A stretch of DNA of 64,000 bases from Pseudomonas viridiflava (GTDB lineage: Bacteria > Pseudomonadota > Gammaproteobacteria > Pseudomonadales > Pseudomonadaceae): positions 124,001 through 188,000 of the forward strand of contig NZ_UUPU01000001.1 in assembly GCF_900591205.1 (NCBI RefSeq), given 5' to 3'. Made by a program: the position numbers and the translations under genes. Numbering within the stretch: position 1 is the first letter of the stretch; every line of letters begins with the position of its first letter. The notes beneath the pieces are model-generated. The model had not been told where the DNA came from and ran no database searches. It was given only the letters and a program-made list of their open reading frames with translations. Shown here piece after piece: positions 22,017 to 30,970 of this stretch.

Positions 22017-23393
22017 GTGGAATTTTCCCCCTATTTTATTAATCACAATCTTTTTATAGGTTCCAATGTTCCTGTCAATTTTGAAGACTTGTACATCGGC
22101 ACGAATACTAATTCGGGCAACGGGTTAATCGCGACCAGTCTGGCCAAGATTCTCGGTGTAGAAACTTACCCCGGGGGTATCCAAAACATATTTACTTGTC
22201 GCAAAGAGCATGTCGATTTTGCCTATGTAAACAAAAACTATTCCCATGCAGTTCTTATTCTTCAGGATCATATCGGAGAACAATGGAATCATTTGCCATG
22301 GGCGCGAATGCAAGGCGTGCTCGAAGCATTGGATTTGCCGCTGATCGTGTTCAGCCTTGGCAGCTGTGGCGTCGATAAGACGCCCGAGGTTATTGCCAAT
22401 GAGATCTCTACCCCAGCAAAAAACTTCTTTGGCTATCTATCACGCACGGCAGTCTCGATCGGTGTTCGCGGCACCGTTACCGGCCAGGTTATGGATCTGT
22501 TGGGGATAAGCAATTATCAGGTGGTGGGTTGCCCAACCTATTTTGAGTCCGGGCGCGACAGGGTGGTTGAGAGAACCACCCTCACCCCTGAGTCGATGGT
22601 AGTCGGTGCAGGGCTATTCACGTCCAACACGATCGAACCTGTGCGTTACGTGTTGCAAAGTGAAGTCGAGCTCCTGAAAGCGTTGATTGATATTGCCCCC
22701 CTCACGCCTCAAGACGCGAGTACGTTCATGGACGTGCCTTGGCCCGACTATGCGCCGAAGTTCCTGGACGCTCTTGCCCATGACCGGGTCAATTTTTTCA
22801 CTGACCCCACCGAGTGGAGCGAGCTCTTTGATGAGTCTGTCGCCCTGACGGTAGGCACGCGTGTGCATGGCAGTATTGTCTCGCTGAATAAAGGGCGGCC
22901 GTCGCTCGTGACTGCCGGAGATGTTCGAGCGGAAGAAATGTGCCGGTTGTTCCAGATCCCACATTATCCCGGCGCTTACCTTGCCGATGTCCCTCTGGAT
23001 GAGCTTGCCGAGATGGCTGACCCCACCGGGCTTAACGCTGCCTATCCACAGCTTTACGACAATTTCCGGGCGTGGCTGGTGGATACGTGCCATCTGCCGA
23101 TACCGGAAAAGCCGTTGGCGTCCATAGATTGGAATATTTATCGTGCGGCACTGCTCCCTGGGCCGGTGGCCGCAGAGCGACTTCGCGGCGCCTATGCTTC
23201 CTCTATTACCGCAGATGTTGTGGCTCGGCATGAAGAGTTGTTAGCTCACTCTGCGGATGTTGTGGCTCGGCATGAAGAGTTGTTAGCTCATTCTGCGGAT
23301 GTCGAGAACACGCTGGCGGCGTTGTACCAGAGTCCAAGCTGGCGCATGACCAAACCGCTTCGCTGGATCCTTGACAAGCTCCGCAGGCAATAA
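22017..23393 (+). CDS. Polysaccharide pyruvyltransferase-family protein with repeated coiled C-terminal tail
   Basis: Resembles the polysaccharide pyruvyltransferase (WcaK/CsaB-like) fold, a GT-B-like family that adds ketal pyruvate to glycans, though some members act as other transferases. The 458-residue protein shows 'SIGVRGTVTGQVMDLLGI', 'VVGCPTYFESG' and the C-terminal 'TVGTRVHGSIVSLNKGRPSL', which fit the family. Residues from about 390 are different: 'ADVVARHEELLAHS' occurs twice in tandem, followed by 'LYQSPSWRMTKPLRWILDKL'. That ending is shared by many multidomain LPS glycosyltransferases. The start is GTG at 22017 behind AAGGAG. The gene is more AT-rich than its neighbours at the 5' end. 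Confidence 0.75.
   Translation: MEFSPYFINHNLFIGSNVPVNFEDLYIGTNTNSGNGLIATSLAKILGVETYPGGIQNIFTCRKEHVDFAYVNKNYSHAVLILQDHIGEQWNHLPWARMQGVLEALDLPLIVFSLGSCGVDKTPEVIANEISTPAKNFFGYLSRTAVSIGVRGTVTGQVMDLLGISNYQVVGCPTYFESGRDRVVERTTLTPESMVVGAGLFTSNTIEPVRYVLQSEVELLKALIDIAPLTPQDASTFMDVPWPDYAPKFLDALAHDRVNFFTDPTEWSELFDESVALTVGTRVHGSIVSLNKGRPSLVTAGDVRAEEMCRLFQIPHYPGAYLADVPLDELAEMADPTGLNAAYPQLYDNFRAWLVDTCHLPIPEKPLASIDWNIYRAALLPGPVAAERLRGAYASSITADVVARHEELLAHSADVVARHEELLAHSADVENTLAALYQSPSWRMTKPLRWILDKLRRQ
23211..23294 (+). repeat. Two tandem 42-bp repeats inside the pyruvyltransferase-like gene
   Basis: Units 23211-23252 and 23253-23294 differ at only two positions and each encodes 14 residues (Ala-Asp-Val-Val-Ala-Arg-His-Glu-Glu-Leu-Leu-Ala-His-Ser). 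The first 8 bases of a further unit follow. The length is a multiple of three, so copy-number change would keep the frame and alter only the coiled tail. Confidence 0.9.
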
Positions 23394-23465
23394 GCTTGAC
23401 CCTTTTTTATTCCCAGTCTTCAATCGCTAGGGATCGTTCTGGGGTGTGCCGATGTCAGAGAGTTG

Positions 23466-23688
23466 ATGTCTTTGTGCTATCGCGCAATTGCCCAGCAATA
23501 CGGGGCTATCTTTGCAAATTGATGACTGGCGGGCAAAAAAAATAGATGAAGTTCCCCGCCAGTTCCGACAAGATGCGTTGCGATGTTTCGAAACGGCTAC
23601 GGCCAGGGATGCTGCTAGCAGCGAAAGGTTGGGTATGGAATACCTGGGATACACAATGCGCTCGCCACGGCGTGGCAGAATTTGTTAA
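23466..23688 (+). pseudogene. Frameshifted remnant of an unrecognised gene
   Basis: The 545-base gap 23394-23938 has no intact gene, but two overlapping frames read as one protein-like sequence. From the ATG at 23466 the frame gives 'MSLCYRAIAQQYGAIFAN' and stops at 23520. The next frame over continues 'DDWRAKKIDEVPRQFRQDAL' and on to 'SERLGMEYLGYTMRSPRRG', stopping at 23688. The composition (Arg/Glu/Ala-rich, helical) looks like real coding sequence broken by a one-base shift. I do not recognise the family. Alternatively both frames are chance openings in non-coding DNA. Confidence 0.35.
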
Positions 23689-23938
23689 TGGTTGATGTCG
23701 TTTTGCCATTATTTTTATCGCTGGATACTGTGCATCCTATGTTCGCGCTGCGAGCAACTAAATTGCCATCTCCGTTGAGGGGTGGTGCCCGTTCGTTTCG
23801 AAGATTCTATTGAACTGCCAGGGTTACGGACTTCAATGCCCGAGCTCCTGCGACTAGTTCTCAATAGTCGCTGACGTTTTAATTGCGGCAAGTGGGCAAG
23901 CCCCGGTTGTCTGAAAATATTTGAGTAAGGAGTGTCAA

Positions 23939-24739
23939 ATGAATCGTCGTGAACGCAAGATGCTGGAACTGCTCAAACGCGGTAAAGAAGAATACGGCTA
24001 TCTCGCAGTTAAGGCCGAATTCGAAGCAGAAGGGACTCGTGTTGACGAACTACTGCGCCTGATCGAACTCGCGCGTCGTGCCGACCTGGATATCGCGCTG
24101 AAGATTGGCGGCTGTGAGGCAATCCGCGATTTGCTGGAAAGCAAACAGATTGGCGTTGAATACATTATCGCGCCGATGATCGAATCCGCTTATGCCGTGA
24201 AGAAATTCATCGAAGCGAAGAACAAGGTCTACAACAAGGAAGATCAGGAAGACACCAAGTTCCTTTTCAACCTCGAAACCATTACCGGTTTCAACAACCT
24301 GGACGAGCTGATTCAGGCCGCAAGCGTACCGGACGGTTTGGACGGCGTAGTGTTCGGCCGTGTCGATTTCTCGCTGTCGAATGGCTACAGCCGTGACGAC
24401 ATCAACCATCCAAAAGTGACCGAGTACGCCCTGCAGACAGGCACCGCAGCCAAAGCTGCCGGCCTTGAACTGGTGGTTGGTGGTGGTGTTTCCAGTGACG
24501 CGATCGAAGAGCTGAGAAAACTTGAAGCCAACCACCTGGCGCGTTTCGAGACCCGCAAAGTGGTCTACGCGGCTGAATCGGTACGCACCTGCGATATCGA
24601 AAAAGGCTTGCTCAATGCTGTGCATTTCGAGCTCCTGTGGCTGGAAAACAAGCGTGAGTACTACGGGTTGATCGAGAAGGAAGATGACAAGCGCATCGCC
24701 ATGCTCGACTCCCGCTGGAAACTGCTGGGCGGTCAATAA
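23939..24739 (+). CDS. HpcH/HpaI-type aldolase / citrate lyase beta-like protein
   Basis: A (beta/alpha)8-barrel enzyme of the class that makes or breaks C-C bonds with pyruvate- or acetyl-CoA-type substrates using a divalent metal. The 266-residue protein shows '[15 protein letters not shown]', '[17 protein letters not shown]' (metal-ligand glutamate region), '[11 protein letters not shown]' and '[17 protein letters not shown]' (aspartate ligand region). It begins at the ATG at 23939 behind TAAGGAG. It is followed after 3 bases by an SDR gene and then by overlapping dehydroquinate-synthase-like and epimerase genes, so the four very probably act in one pathway that builds a sugar or acyl component of the glycan. 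The substrate is unknown. Confidence 0.8.
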   Translation: MNRRERKMLELLKRGKEEYGYLAVKAEFEAEGTRVDELLRLIELARRADLDIALKIGGCEAIRDLLESKQIGVEYIIAPMIESAYAVKKFIEAKNKVYNKEDQEDTKFLFNLETITGFNNLDELIQAASVPDGLDGVVFGRVDFSLSNGYSRDDINHPKVTEYALQTGTAAKAAGLELVVGGGVSSDAIEELRKLEANHLARFETRKVVYAAESVRTCDIEKGLLNAVHFELLWLENKREYYGLIEKEDDKRIAMLDSRWKLLGGQ

Positions 24740-24742
24740 GAC

Positions 24743-25468
24743 GTGGTTGCTGCCACGACTGCGCGGCCCCGTATCGCGATCTTTGGCGCTTCCGGCGCCA
24801 TCGGTTGCGGGCTGGTGGAATGGTTCGCTGACCGCGGCTGGGACGTCACTGCAATTGTTCGGCGAGTGGCTGCAGGTGATGGGCCGCGCGAGCAGGTGAC
24901 CACCGTTGTGTGGGACCCCCTTGCCGGCGACCCCCTGCCGGCCGTGCTTGCCCAACTCGATGCTGTGGTCTGGGCGCAAGGCGATAACTGCACCGACAAC
25001 ATTACCGACCTGGATTACGAGCGCCACATGCGCATGTACGAAGCCAACGTCGGTCATGTGCTGGTGTCACTGAATGCTCTGCTGGGCGCCGATGCACTGG
25101 TCACCGGTGGAGCGCGCCTGTGCGTCATCAGTTCGATCTGGCAGAACATCGCCCGGCAGAACAAACTCTCCTATTGCGTCACCAAGGCCGCGTTGCAGGG
25201 GCTGGTGCGTTCGGTGTCGCTTGATCTGGCGGATAAAGGCCACGTGATCAATGCGGTACTGCCGGGCGCGCTCGATACGCCCATGACGCGTGCCAACCTC
25301 AGCGCCGAACAGATCGGTCGATTGGAAGCTGCGACGCCAGGTTCTCAATTGGCAGGTGTCGCCGATGTGGCTGCGGTGGTGGAGTTTTGCTGCTCGCCTG
25401 GGCATCGGTCCATCACCGGCCAATTTCTGACGGTTGACAAAGGGTTTTCTCATGCGCGCATCGTTTAA
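24743..25468 (+). CDS. Short-chain dehydrogenase/reductase (SDR)
   Basis: NAD(P)-dependent oxidoreductase. The 241-residue protein has a slightly unusual N-terminal nucleotide motif, Gly-Ala-Ser-Gly-Ala-Ile-Gly ('IAIFGASGAIGCGLVEWF'), 'VWAQGDN' in place of the usual NNAG, a catalytic serine ('LCVISSIW') and 'YCVTKAALQGLV' (Tyr-x-x-x-Lys). The C-terminal 'TGQFLTVDKGFSHARIV' is typical of classical SDRs. It starts with GTG at 24743, three bases after the aldolase stop, and overlaps the next gene by 17 bases, indicating translational coupling. It probably reduces or oxidises the product of the neighbouring aldolase or cyclase. Confidence 0.85.
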   Translation: MVAATTARPRIAIFGASGAIGCGLVEWFADRGWDVTAIVRRVAAGDGPREQVTTVVWDPLAGDPLPAVLAQLDAVVWAQGDNCTDNITDLDYERHMRMYEANVGHVLVSLNALLGADALVTGGARLCVISSIWQNIARQNKLSYCVTKAALQGLVRSVSLDLADKGHVINAVLPGALDTPMTRANLSAEQIGRLEAATPGSQLAGVADVAAVVEFCCSPGHRSITGQFLTVDKGFSHARIV

Positions 25469-26543
25469 CATCAACAGCTCGACGGGCGTGTATCACGTGT
25501 CGCTGGGCGAGGGCCTGGTTCAGGAAGTGGTGGCCACCCAAGCCCACCGGATTTTCCTGGTGGACAGCCGCCTGCTGGCTCAGGTGGCGTTTGTCACAGA
25601 CCCGATCATCGCTGTCGACGCCACCGAAGAAAACAAGTCTCTGGAGCGGATCGCGCCCGTCATCGAGGCGCTCAAACGCCACGGGGCGACGCGTGACACC
25701 GAGATCGTCGCGGTGGGCGGCGGGATCATCCAGGACATCGCGACGTTCGTCGCCTCGATCTATATGCGTGGCCTGCGCTGGCATTACTGCCCGACCACGC
25801 TGCTGGGCATGGTCGATTCCTGTATCGGCGGCAAGTCTTCGATCAACGTCGGCGCGCTGAAAAACCTGGTGGGTAACTTCCATCCACCGGCAAGCATTCT
25901 GATTGACCTCGCGTTTGTGCATAGCCTCAGTGCCGAGCAGCAAACCAGTGGCCTGATGGAGTCGGTTAAAATCTGCTACGCCCGGGGCGCGCAAGCCTTC
26001 GCGGCTTACCTGGATTTGCAACCCGCGCCACCGCTCAAGTCAGAAACTGCTTTCGCGATCATCGAGCAAAGCCTGACCACTAAAAAGTGGTTCATCGAGA
26101 TCGACGAGTTCGACCGTGCCGAACGCTTGTTGCTGAACTTCGGTCACACCTTTGGCCATGCTGTGGAGTCAGCCACCCGCTTTGCGATCCCTCACGGTAT
26201 TGCGGTGGGTGTGGGCATCCTGATGGCCTATAGATATGCCCAGGTAGCGGCGATCCTGACGCCTGAGGGCGAAGCCCGCGCCGGGCTACTGGTTGCCCAC
26301 GTGCAAGCCCTGCTGCAGCCGATGCGTCATACCCTCGCGCCGCTGGTCGGGGTGAGTGCCGATGAGTTGCTCAAGCACTTCGCCAGCGACAAAAAGCACT
26401 CCCAGAGCCATTACCGGGTAATCGTTCCGGTCGGTGACGGTGATTTGCAGCGGTTGTCGGTCGAGCGTACCCCAGCTGTTCAAACACTGATCGCAGACGC
26501 TTTTGCCCAAGGTGCAGAGCTCGCCATCAATGGCGGTGCCTGA
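25452..26543 (+). CDS. 3-Dehydroquinate synthase-like (sugar phosphate cyclase family) enzyme
   Basis: Homologue of AroB and of the sugar phosphate cyclases that close carbocyclic rings from heptose-type phosphates using NAD+ and a metal. The 363-residue protein keeps the NAD motif 'VGGGIIQDIATFVASIY', 'CPTTLLGMVDSCIGGKSS', the lysine/asparagine region 'LKNLVGNF', 'GLMESVKICYARG', and both metal-ligand histidines in 'LNFGHTFGHAVES' and 'IPHGIAVGVG'. The usual His-Gly-Glu-Ala-Val is His-Gly-Ile-Ala-Val here. The genuine aroB is normally beside aroK elsewhere in Pseudomonas, so this copy in a glycan island is probably specialised. The ATG at 25452 is inside the SDR's 3' end, and its stop overlaps the next start (TGATG). 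Confidence 0.82.
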   Translation: MRASFNINSSTGVYHVSLGEGLVQEVVATQAHRIFLVDSRLLAQVAFVTDPIIAVDATEENKSLERIAPVIEALKRHGATRDTEIVAVGGGIIQDIATFVASIYMRGLRWHYCPTTLLGMVDSCIGGKSSINVGALKNLVGNFHPPASILIDLAFVHSLSAEQQTSGLMESVKICYARGAQAFAAYLDLQPAPPLKSETAFAIIEQSLTTKKWFIEIDEFDRAERLLLNFGHTFGHAVESATRFAIPHGIAVGVGILMAYRYAQVAAILTPEGEARAGLLVAHVQALLQPMRHTLAPLVGVSADELLKHFASDKKHSQSHYRVIVPVGDGDLQRLSVERTPAVQTLIADAFAQGAELAINGGA

Positions 26544-27490
26544 TGAGCAGTTTTGATCAGGTCGACTTCGTCGTCATCGGGGCTACCGGCTGGTTGGGGC
26601 AGGCTACCCTTGAACACCTGTTCCGCCAGCTCGCGCCGGCCGACAGGTCACGGGTACATGCCTTTGCTTCGACCGCACGGCCACTGGTCCTGCGCGACGG
26701 CACCGTCGTACAGGTTGAAGCGCTATCTTCGTTGCCGGCGCTACGTACATCCCGGCCTGCGCTGGTGTTCCATTACGCGTTCCAGACTAAAGACCGCGTG
26801 GGGGCCAACAGCCAGGAGGTCTACACGCTCCTCAATCGCAGCATTCGTGAAGCGTTGCTGCAGTTTGTCGACGCGAACCCGATCGCTGGTTTGTTCGTGC
26901 CCTCCAGTGGAGCGGCCTACGCAGGGATGGATGCGGACAACCAAAGCGATGGCGCGATTTACGGCCGTTGCAAACTGGACGATGAGCGTGTCTTCGAGGC
27001 CATTGGCCAGCAATATCGCTTCCCGGTGGTGAGCCCGCGGGTCTTCAACGTCAGCGGGCCCTACATCAACAAGCACAACCTGTACGCGTTGGCGTCGATC
27101 ATCAGCGCGTGCCTGGCGAACGAGCCGATCAGTGTGCGTGCGACTCACCCGGTGATTCGCTCCTACTACAGCGTCACTGACCTGATTGAATTGTGCTGCC
27201 GTCTGATGTTTTGCGCCGAGGATAAAGGCCCAGTGTTCCACGTGTTCGATACCGTGGGGACTGAGGTGGTCGAGGTTGGAGAGCTGGCGCTGCGGTGCCA
27301 GGCACTGCTTGCGCCGCACCTGGCTATCGAGCGGCCCCCGTTGAGTGAAAAGCCGGCAGACCGATACGTGGGCGATCCCACTGCGATTCGTGAGTTTGAA
27401 CGCAATCTCCAGATGACCCCGCTTGGGCTGGATCAGCAGATCAAACTGACCGCCGACTATATGAGCAGCCTTGCTGCAAGTGACAGGTAA
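26543..27490 (+). CDS. NAD-dependent epimerase/dehydratase (extended SDR)
   Basis: Nucleotide-sugar-type extended SDR. The 315-residue protein begins with the Rossmann motif 'VVIGATGWLGQATLEHL', has 'FVPSSGAAYAG' (catalytic Ser region), 'GAIYGRCKLDDERVFEA' (Tyr-x-x-x-Lys) and 'VSPRVFNVSGPYI'. That fits the UDP-glucose 4-epimerase/4-ketoreductase group. The ATG overlaps the preceding stop (TGATG) and its own stop overlaps the next start (TAATG). Given the CDP-sugar genes downstream, it could be a 4-ketosugar reductase (a YerF-like role) as easily as an epimerase. Confidence 0.82.
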   Translation: MSSFDQVDFVVIGATGWLGQATLEHLFRQLAPADRSRVHAFASTARPLVLRDGTVVQVEALSSLPALRTSRPALVFHYAFQTKDRVGANSQEVYTLLNRSIREALLQFVDANPIAGLFVPSSGAAYAGMDADNQSDGAIYGRCKLDDERVFEAIGQQYRFPVVSPRVFNVSGPYINKHNLYALASIISACLANEPISVRATHPVIRSYYSVTDLIELCCRLMFCAEDKGPVFHVFDTVGTEVVEVGELALRCQALLAPHLAIERPPLSEKPADRYVGDPTAIREFERNLQMTPLGLDQQIKLTADYMSSLAASDR

Positions 27491-28575
27491 TGACTGAAAC
27501 TCGATCAATATTCATGCCCGTGCGACGTAATCCTTATTACATTGTCACGGCGCGCTATGTGCGAACCTCCGCCGGGATCAAGGCACTGCATTTTCTTTGT
27601 CACGCGCTCAATCGCATGGGCGAGCAAGCTTTTTTGATCATGCATCCGCACTTTCCATCGTACTTGGCGGCGCATCCATCATTGAACACACCGGTGCTGA
27701 CCAAGCGCGTCATGGACTACCATCGTGCGCAGGGGCTGACCCCGATCACCGTTTATCCCGAGAGCATTAAAGGCAACCCGATGCAGGCTCCCTTTATTGT
27801 TCGGTATGTGCTCAATTATGCCGGCCTGCTGGGCGGTGACGCGCTGTTTCCTGAATCGGAGTATTGCATCTCCTATAGCGAAGCCATTGCCGCCACGGTG
27901 CCGAATTCGAAGCAGACTCTTTTCATTCCTGCCTCGGACCCTAACTTCTTCGTGCCGCCCGCACCGGGTGCCAAGCGCCAGGGTGGGTGTTTTTATGCCG
28001 GTAAGTATAAGAACTACCACGGCGGCAAGACCTTTGCGGTCACCGACGGGTTGGCCGAGATTGTTCGCGATTGCGAGGATGAACAGACCCCCGAGCAGAT
28101 TCGTGACCTGTTTCAGCAAAGCGAGCGCTTCTACTGCTATGAAAACTCGGCGTTGGCCATTGAGGCCATGCTGTGCGGCTGCCCGGTAGTGTTCTTGCCG
28201 AACGAGCACTTTACCGAGCTGATCGGCAAGGGCGAGCACGGAAACGAAGGTTATGTGTGGGGTGACGGCGACGCTGCCGGTTTCAAGCATGCGCAAGATA
28301 CGGTGGGTGTGGCGCGCGAGCGTTACCTGAGCTTGTATGACCGTGCGGAAAACGTGCTGGTGGATTTCGTGGCAGAGACTCAGGTGTTGGCGCAAGCGAC
28401 GGCCTATCACGCTCCCATGACTGATCTCTATGTTGAAAAGATTTCTCGTCCTTTCCGTTACTTCAGCTTCATCAAGATGGTTTTATTAATGGTTCGGGAT
28501 CGGGGTATTGCTCATACCGCCGGTTTGATCCTCGCGCGCTTGAAAACCGGCCGAATTCGGCTCACCGACGCATAA
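27490..28575 (+). CDS. Glycosyltransferase (GT-B type, O-antigen)
   Basis: Putative cytoplasmic glycosyltransferase. The 361-residue protein shows a GT-B-like organisation: an N-terminal acceptor domain ('TSAGIKALHFLCHALNRMGE') and a C-terminal donor domain ('GCFYAGKYKNYHGG', 'FYCYENSALAIEAMLCGCPV', then 'LPNEHFTELIGKGEHG'). The Glu in 'YENSALAIEA' matches the E-x7-E-like motif of retaining transferases. Coupled to the epimerase by a TAATG overlap. Sugar donor not predictable. Confidence 0.7.
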   Translation: MTETRSIFMPVRRNPYYIVTARYVRTSAGIKALHFLCHALNRMGEQAFLIMHPHFPSYLAAHPSLNTPVLTKRVMDYHRAQGLTPITVYPESIKGNPMQAPFIVRYVLNYAGLLGGDALFPESEYCISYSEAIAATVPNSKQTLFIPASDPNFFVPPAPGAKRQGGCFYAGKYKNYHGGKTFAVTDGLAEIVRDCEDEQTPEQIRDLFQQSERFYCYENSALAIEAMLCGCPVVFLPNEHFTELIGKGEHGNEGYVWGDGDAAGFKHAQDTVGVARERYLSLYDRAENVLVDFVAETQVLAQATAYHAPMTDLYVEKISRPFRYFSFIKMVLLMVRDRGIAHTAGLILARLKTGRIRLTDA

Positions 28576-28601
28576 GCATAAATAGCCGTTTGGAGAAGAT
28601 C

Positions 28602-30128
28602 ATGGAAAAGATTATGCCTGGTGGCCCGGCGCTGACTATTTGTATTCCCACCTATAATCGTGGCAAGCGTGTGCATGCGCTTGTGCTTTTTCTAAAGCAG
28701 AATCTGCTTCCTTTGACGAATGAAGTTGAAATTGTCGTCGTTAATAACTGCTCGACTGATGGAACTCGGGAGATGATTGAGCCGCTGGTAGGTGGCGCGA
28801 TCACGTTAATTAACCGAACTGAGTTCCTTGATACAGCCGAGTTGAATATGTTTCATTCGCTTGAGCTGTGTCGTGGTGAGTTTGTTTGGTATCACGGGGA
28901 TGATGATATTCCTACGATTGATACTATTCTAAGTCTCATCGCCATGATTCGACAGGACTCGGCGGATCTTTACGTCTTCAACTCTCCCGTGATCGACGAT
29001 GAGGGAGTCGTTCTGAGCAAACGCATGGCACACATGCGAGCTGCGCATATGGATTTATCCGGGGACGCACTGGTTGAAACGGTCGGCTTCGTATTCATGT
29101 TGGCAGGAATCTCCAACGTGATTTTCCGTCGTGAGAAGGCCGATATAGACGTCGCCTGGGAGGCTAATGCGATCCAGCCGTTGTACGGCCATGTATGCTG
29201 GTTTTTAGCTTGCTTTGGGCAGCTTAGAACTCGGATCGTTAATCGGCCTTTGGTTTATTACCGTAACTCGGACCTGACCAAGCAAATCGCACACTTCAAA
29301 AAAGTCGCCAACCAAAAAAATGTGGGTGATCACCATTTCTGGGGTATTGGTGTAGCGTTGCAGCTCAAGTGGCTTGTAGAGCGGGGTGTGATTTCTGGGG
29401 CATCACTGCCAAGAATCATTGAAGGGCGCCGCGACGGAACACGCTTTAAATTGATGAATGACATAATTCACAAGATTTACACTCAGGTTTCGGAGTCTAT
29501 TACGCAACCTGATGAGCGATTCCAACTCGACCAGAAAGTACTCACTGACGTCCGGGATTTCTTTGTCTCGTGCGATCTTTTTACGTACGACCTCTTCGAG
29601 CCCATTGAGAAGCTGAACGAAATCGCAATGGGCCAACGTTCGCGCGGAGAGTTTAGCGGGTTACGCAGAGACTTTGAGCGGTTGCACCGCCTGCATGATG
29701 CAGATATTTACCGTAGTAATTGGCGGGGTGAGCGAAGCGGCTACCAGATTTACCGCATGGCCTGTCACTGGGTCGCGGTGAAACCTGAGATCGATAACGG
29801 GATTATAAATGCGTTATCGGTTGTCGATCTTGAGGAGCAGGCGCCCTTCCTGCTTATCGACGATGACATTGAAACATTGGTTTCCCGCGCAGCAGCACAC
29901 GCCAAAGAGCACGTGGCCCTTTCCAGCACCCAGAATGGTCAGATGTTGGCGAAACTGGAGCGATTTGGGCAGCAGCACATTGACTTGATTCAGCGCGCTG
30001 TTCATGAATATTCCGTTTCCGTTCAGATCTATCGTCAAGCGACATTGGTGGGTCGCAAACTAGCTCGGCTGGCGACCTACCCCGTTGAGAAATTCGCACG
30101 TTTAAGCAGACGCCTACTTAGAAGATAA
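28602..30128 (+). CDS. Glycosyltransferase family 2 protein with long C-terminal extension
   Basis: Inverting GT-A transferase. The 508-residue protein starts '[20 protein letters not shown]', has '[16 protein letters not shown]' and the metal motif '[16 protein letters not shown]' (about residues 90-105). The C-terminal 250 residues are mostly helical and not recognised. The ATG at 28602 has GGAGAAG just upstream; a TTG at 28590 overlaps that ribosome-binding site. By eye it is one of the most A/T-rich coding stretches in the window, with many codons ending in A or T, which suggests acquisition from a different source than its neighbours. Confidence 0.82.
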   Translation: MEKIMPGGPALTICIPTYNRGKRVHALVLFLKQNLLPLTNEVEIVVVNNCSTDGTREMIEPLVGGAITLINRTEFLDTAELNMFHSLELCRGEFVWYHGDDDIPTIDTILSLIAMIRQDSADLYVFNSPVIDDEGVVLSKRMAHMRAAHMDLSGDALVETVGFVFMLAGISNVIFRREKADIDVAWEANAIQPLYGHVCWFLACFGQLRTRIVNRPLVYYRNSDLTKQIAHFKKVANQKNVGDHHFWGIGVALQLKWLVERGVISGASLPRIIEGRRDGTRFKLMNDIIHKIYTQVSESITQPDERFQLDQKVLTDVRDFFVSCDLFTYDLFEPIEKLNEIAMGQRSRGEFSGLRRDFERLHRLHDADIYRSNWRGERSGYQIYRMACHWVAVKPEIDNGIINALSVVDLEEQAPFLLIDDDIETLVSRAAAHAKEHVALSSTQNGQMLAKLERFGQQHIDLIQRAVHEYSVSVQIYRQATLVGRKLARLATYPVEKFARLSRRLLRR

Positions 30129-30199
30129 TACACACGCCGCCGGGTTGTGCCACGACCAGCCCCGATGAAACTTATTTTGGAATAATGCAGGAGCAAACG

Positions 30200-30970
30200 A
30201 TGAAAGCAGTGATTTTGGCTGGTGGGCTTGGCAGCCGCCTGAGTGAAGAGACGAGCACGCGGCCAAAACCTATGGTTGAAGTGGGTGGCCGTCCAATCCT
30301 TTGGCACATCATGAAAATCTACTCTCATTATGGCGTGAATGATTTCGTGATTTGCCTGGGCTACAAGGGCTATGTCATCAAAGAATACTTCGCCAACTAT
30401 TTCCTGCACATGTCGGATGTGACCTTCGACATGGCGAACAACAAGATGGAAGTCCATCAGAATAACGCCGAGCCATGGCGCGTGACCCTGGTTGATACCG
30501 GCGCTGAGTCTCAGACCGGTGGTCGCCTGCGTCGCGTTCGTGATTATCTGGAACCGGGTGAGGATTTCTGCTTTACCTATGGCGATGGCGTTGCCGATGT
30601 CGATATCGGCAAACTGGTGGCCTTCCACAAAGCCCACGGTAAAAAAGCAACGGTCACCGCGACCCAGCCCCCAGGCCGTTTCGGCGCTCTGAACATCAAC
30701 GATCACCATGTGGAAAGTTTCCGCGAGAAACCGCATGGCGATGATTCCTGGATCAACGGCGGTTACTTCGTGCTCAAGCCGGAAGTCATCGACCTGATCG
30801 AGGCCGACGACACTATCTGGGAGCGTGAGCCGCTGGAAGCGCTGGCCCGCGACCGTGAGCTGCTGGCCTATGAACACGGCGGCTTCTGGCAGCCGATGGA
30901 TACCCTGCGCGAGAAACAACAGCTGGAGGACTTGTGGGAACGCAAGGTCGCCCCGTGGAAAGTATGGTGA
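30200..30970 (+). CDS. rfbF: Glucose-1-phosphate cytidylyltransferase
   Basis: First enzyme of the CDP-3,6-dideoxyhexose pathway: CTP plus glucose-1-phosphate gives CDP-glucose. The 256-residue protein has the nucleotidyltransferase start '[20 protein letters not shown]' with '[19 protein letters not shown]', '[15 protein letters not shown]' and '[15 protein letters not shown]', with high similarity (from memory) to Salmonella RfbF and Yersinia DdhA. The ATG at 30200 follows AGGAGC. It overlaps the next gene by 7 bases. CDP-glucose is committed to dideoxyhexoses such as paratose, abequose, tyvelose, ascarylose or branched derivatives. Confidence 0.95.
   Translation: MKAVILAGGLGSRLSEETSTRPKPMVEVGGRPILWHIMKIYSHYGVNDFVICLGYKGYVIKEYFANYFLHMSDVTFDMANNKMEVHQNNAEPWRVTLVDTGAESQTGGRLRRVRDYLEPGEDFCFTYGDGVADVDIGKLVAFHKAHGKKATVTATQPPGRFGALNINDHHVESFREKPHGDDSWINGGYFVLKPEVIDLIEADDTIWEREPLEALARDRELLAYEHGGFWQPMDTLREKQQLEDLWERKVAPWKVW

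Noticed and set aside
26543..27490. Possible parS site at TTCCACGTGTTCGA near 27238
   Set aside because: Only the CCACGTG core matches; the right half of the palindrome is wrong and it lies inside the epimerase gene. No other full parS palindrome was found.
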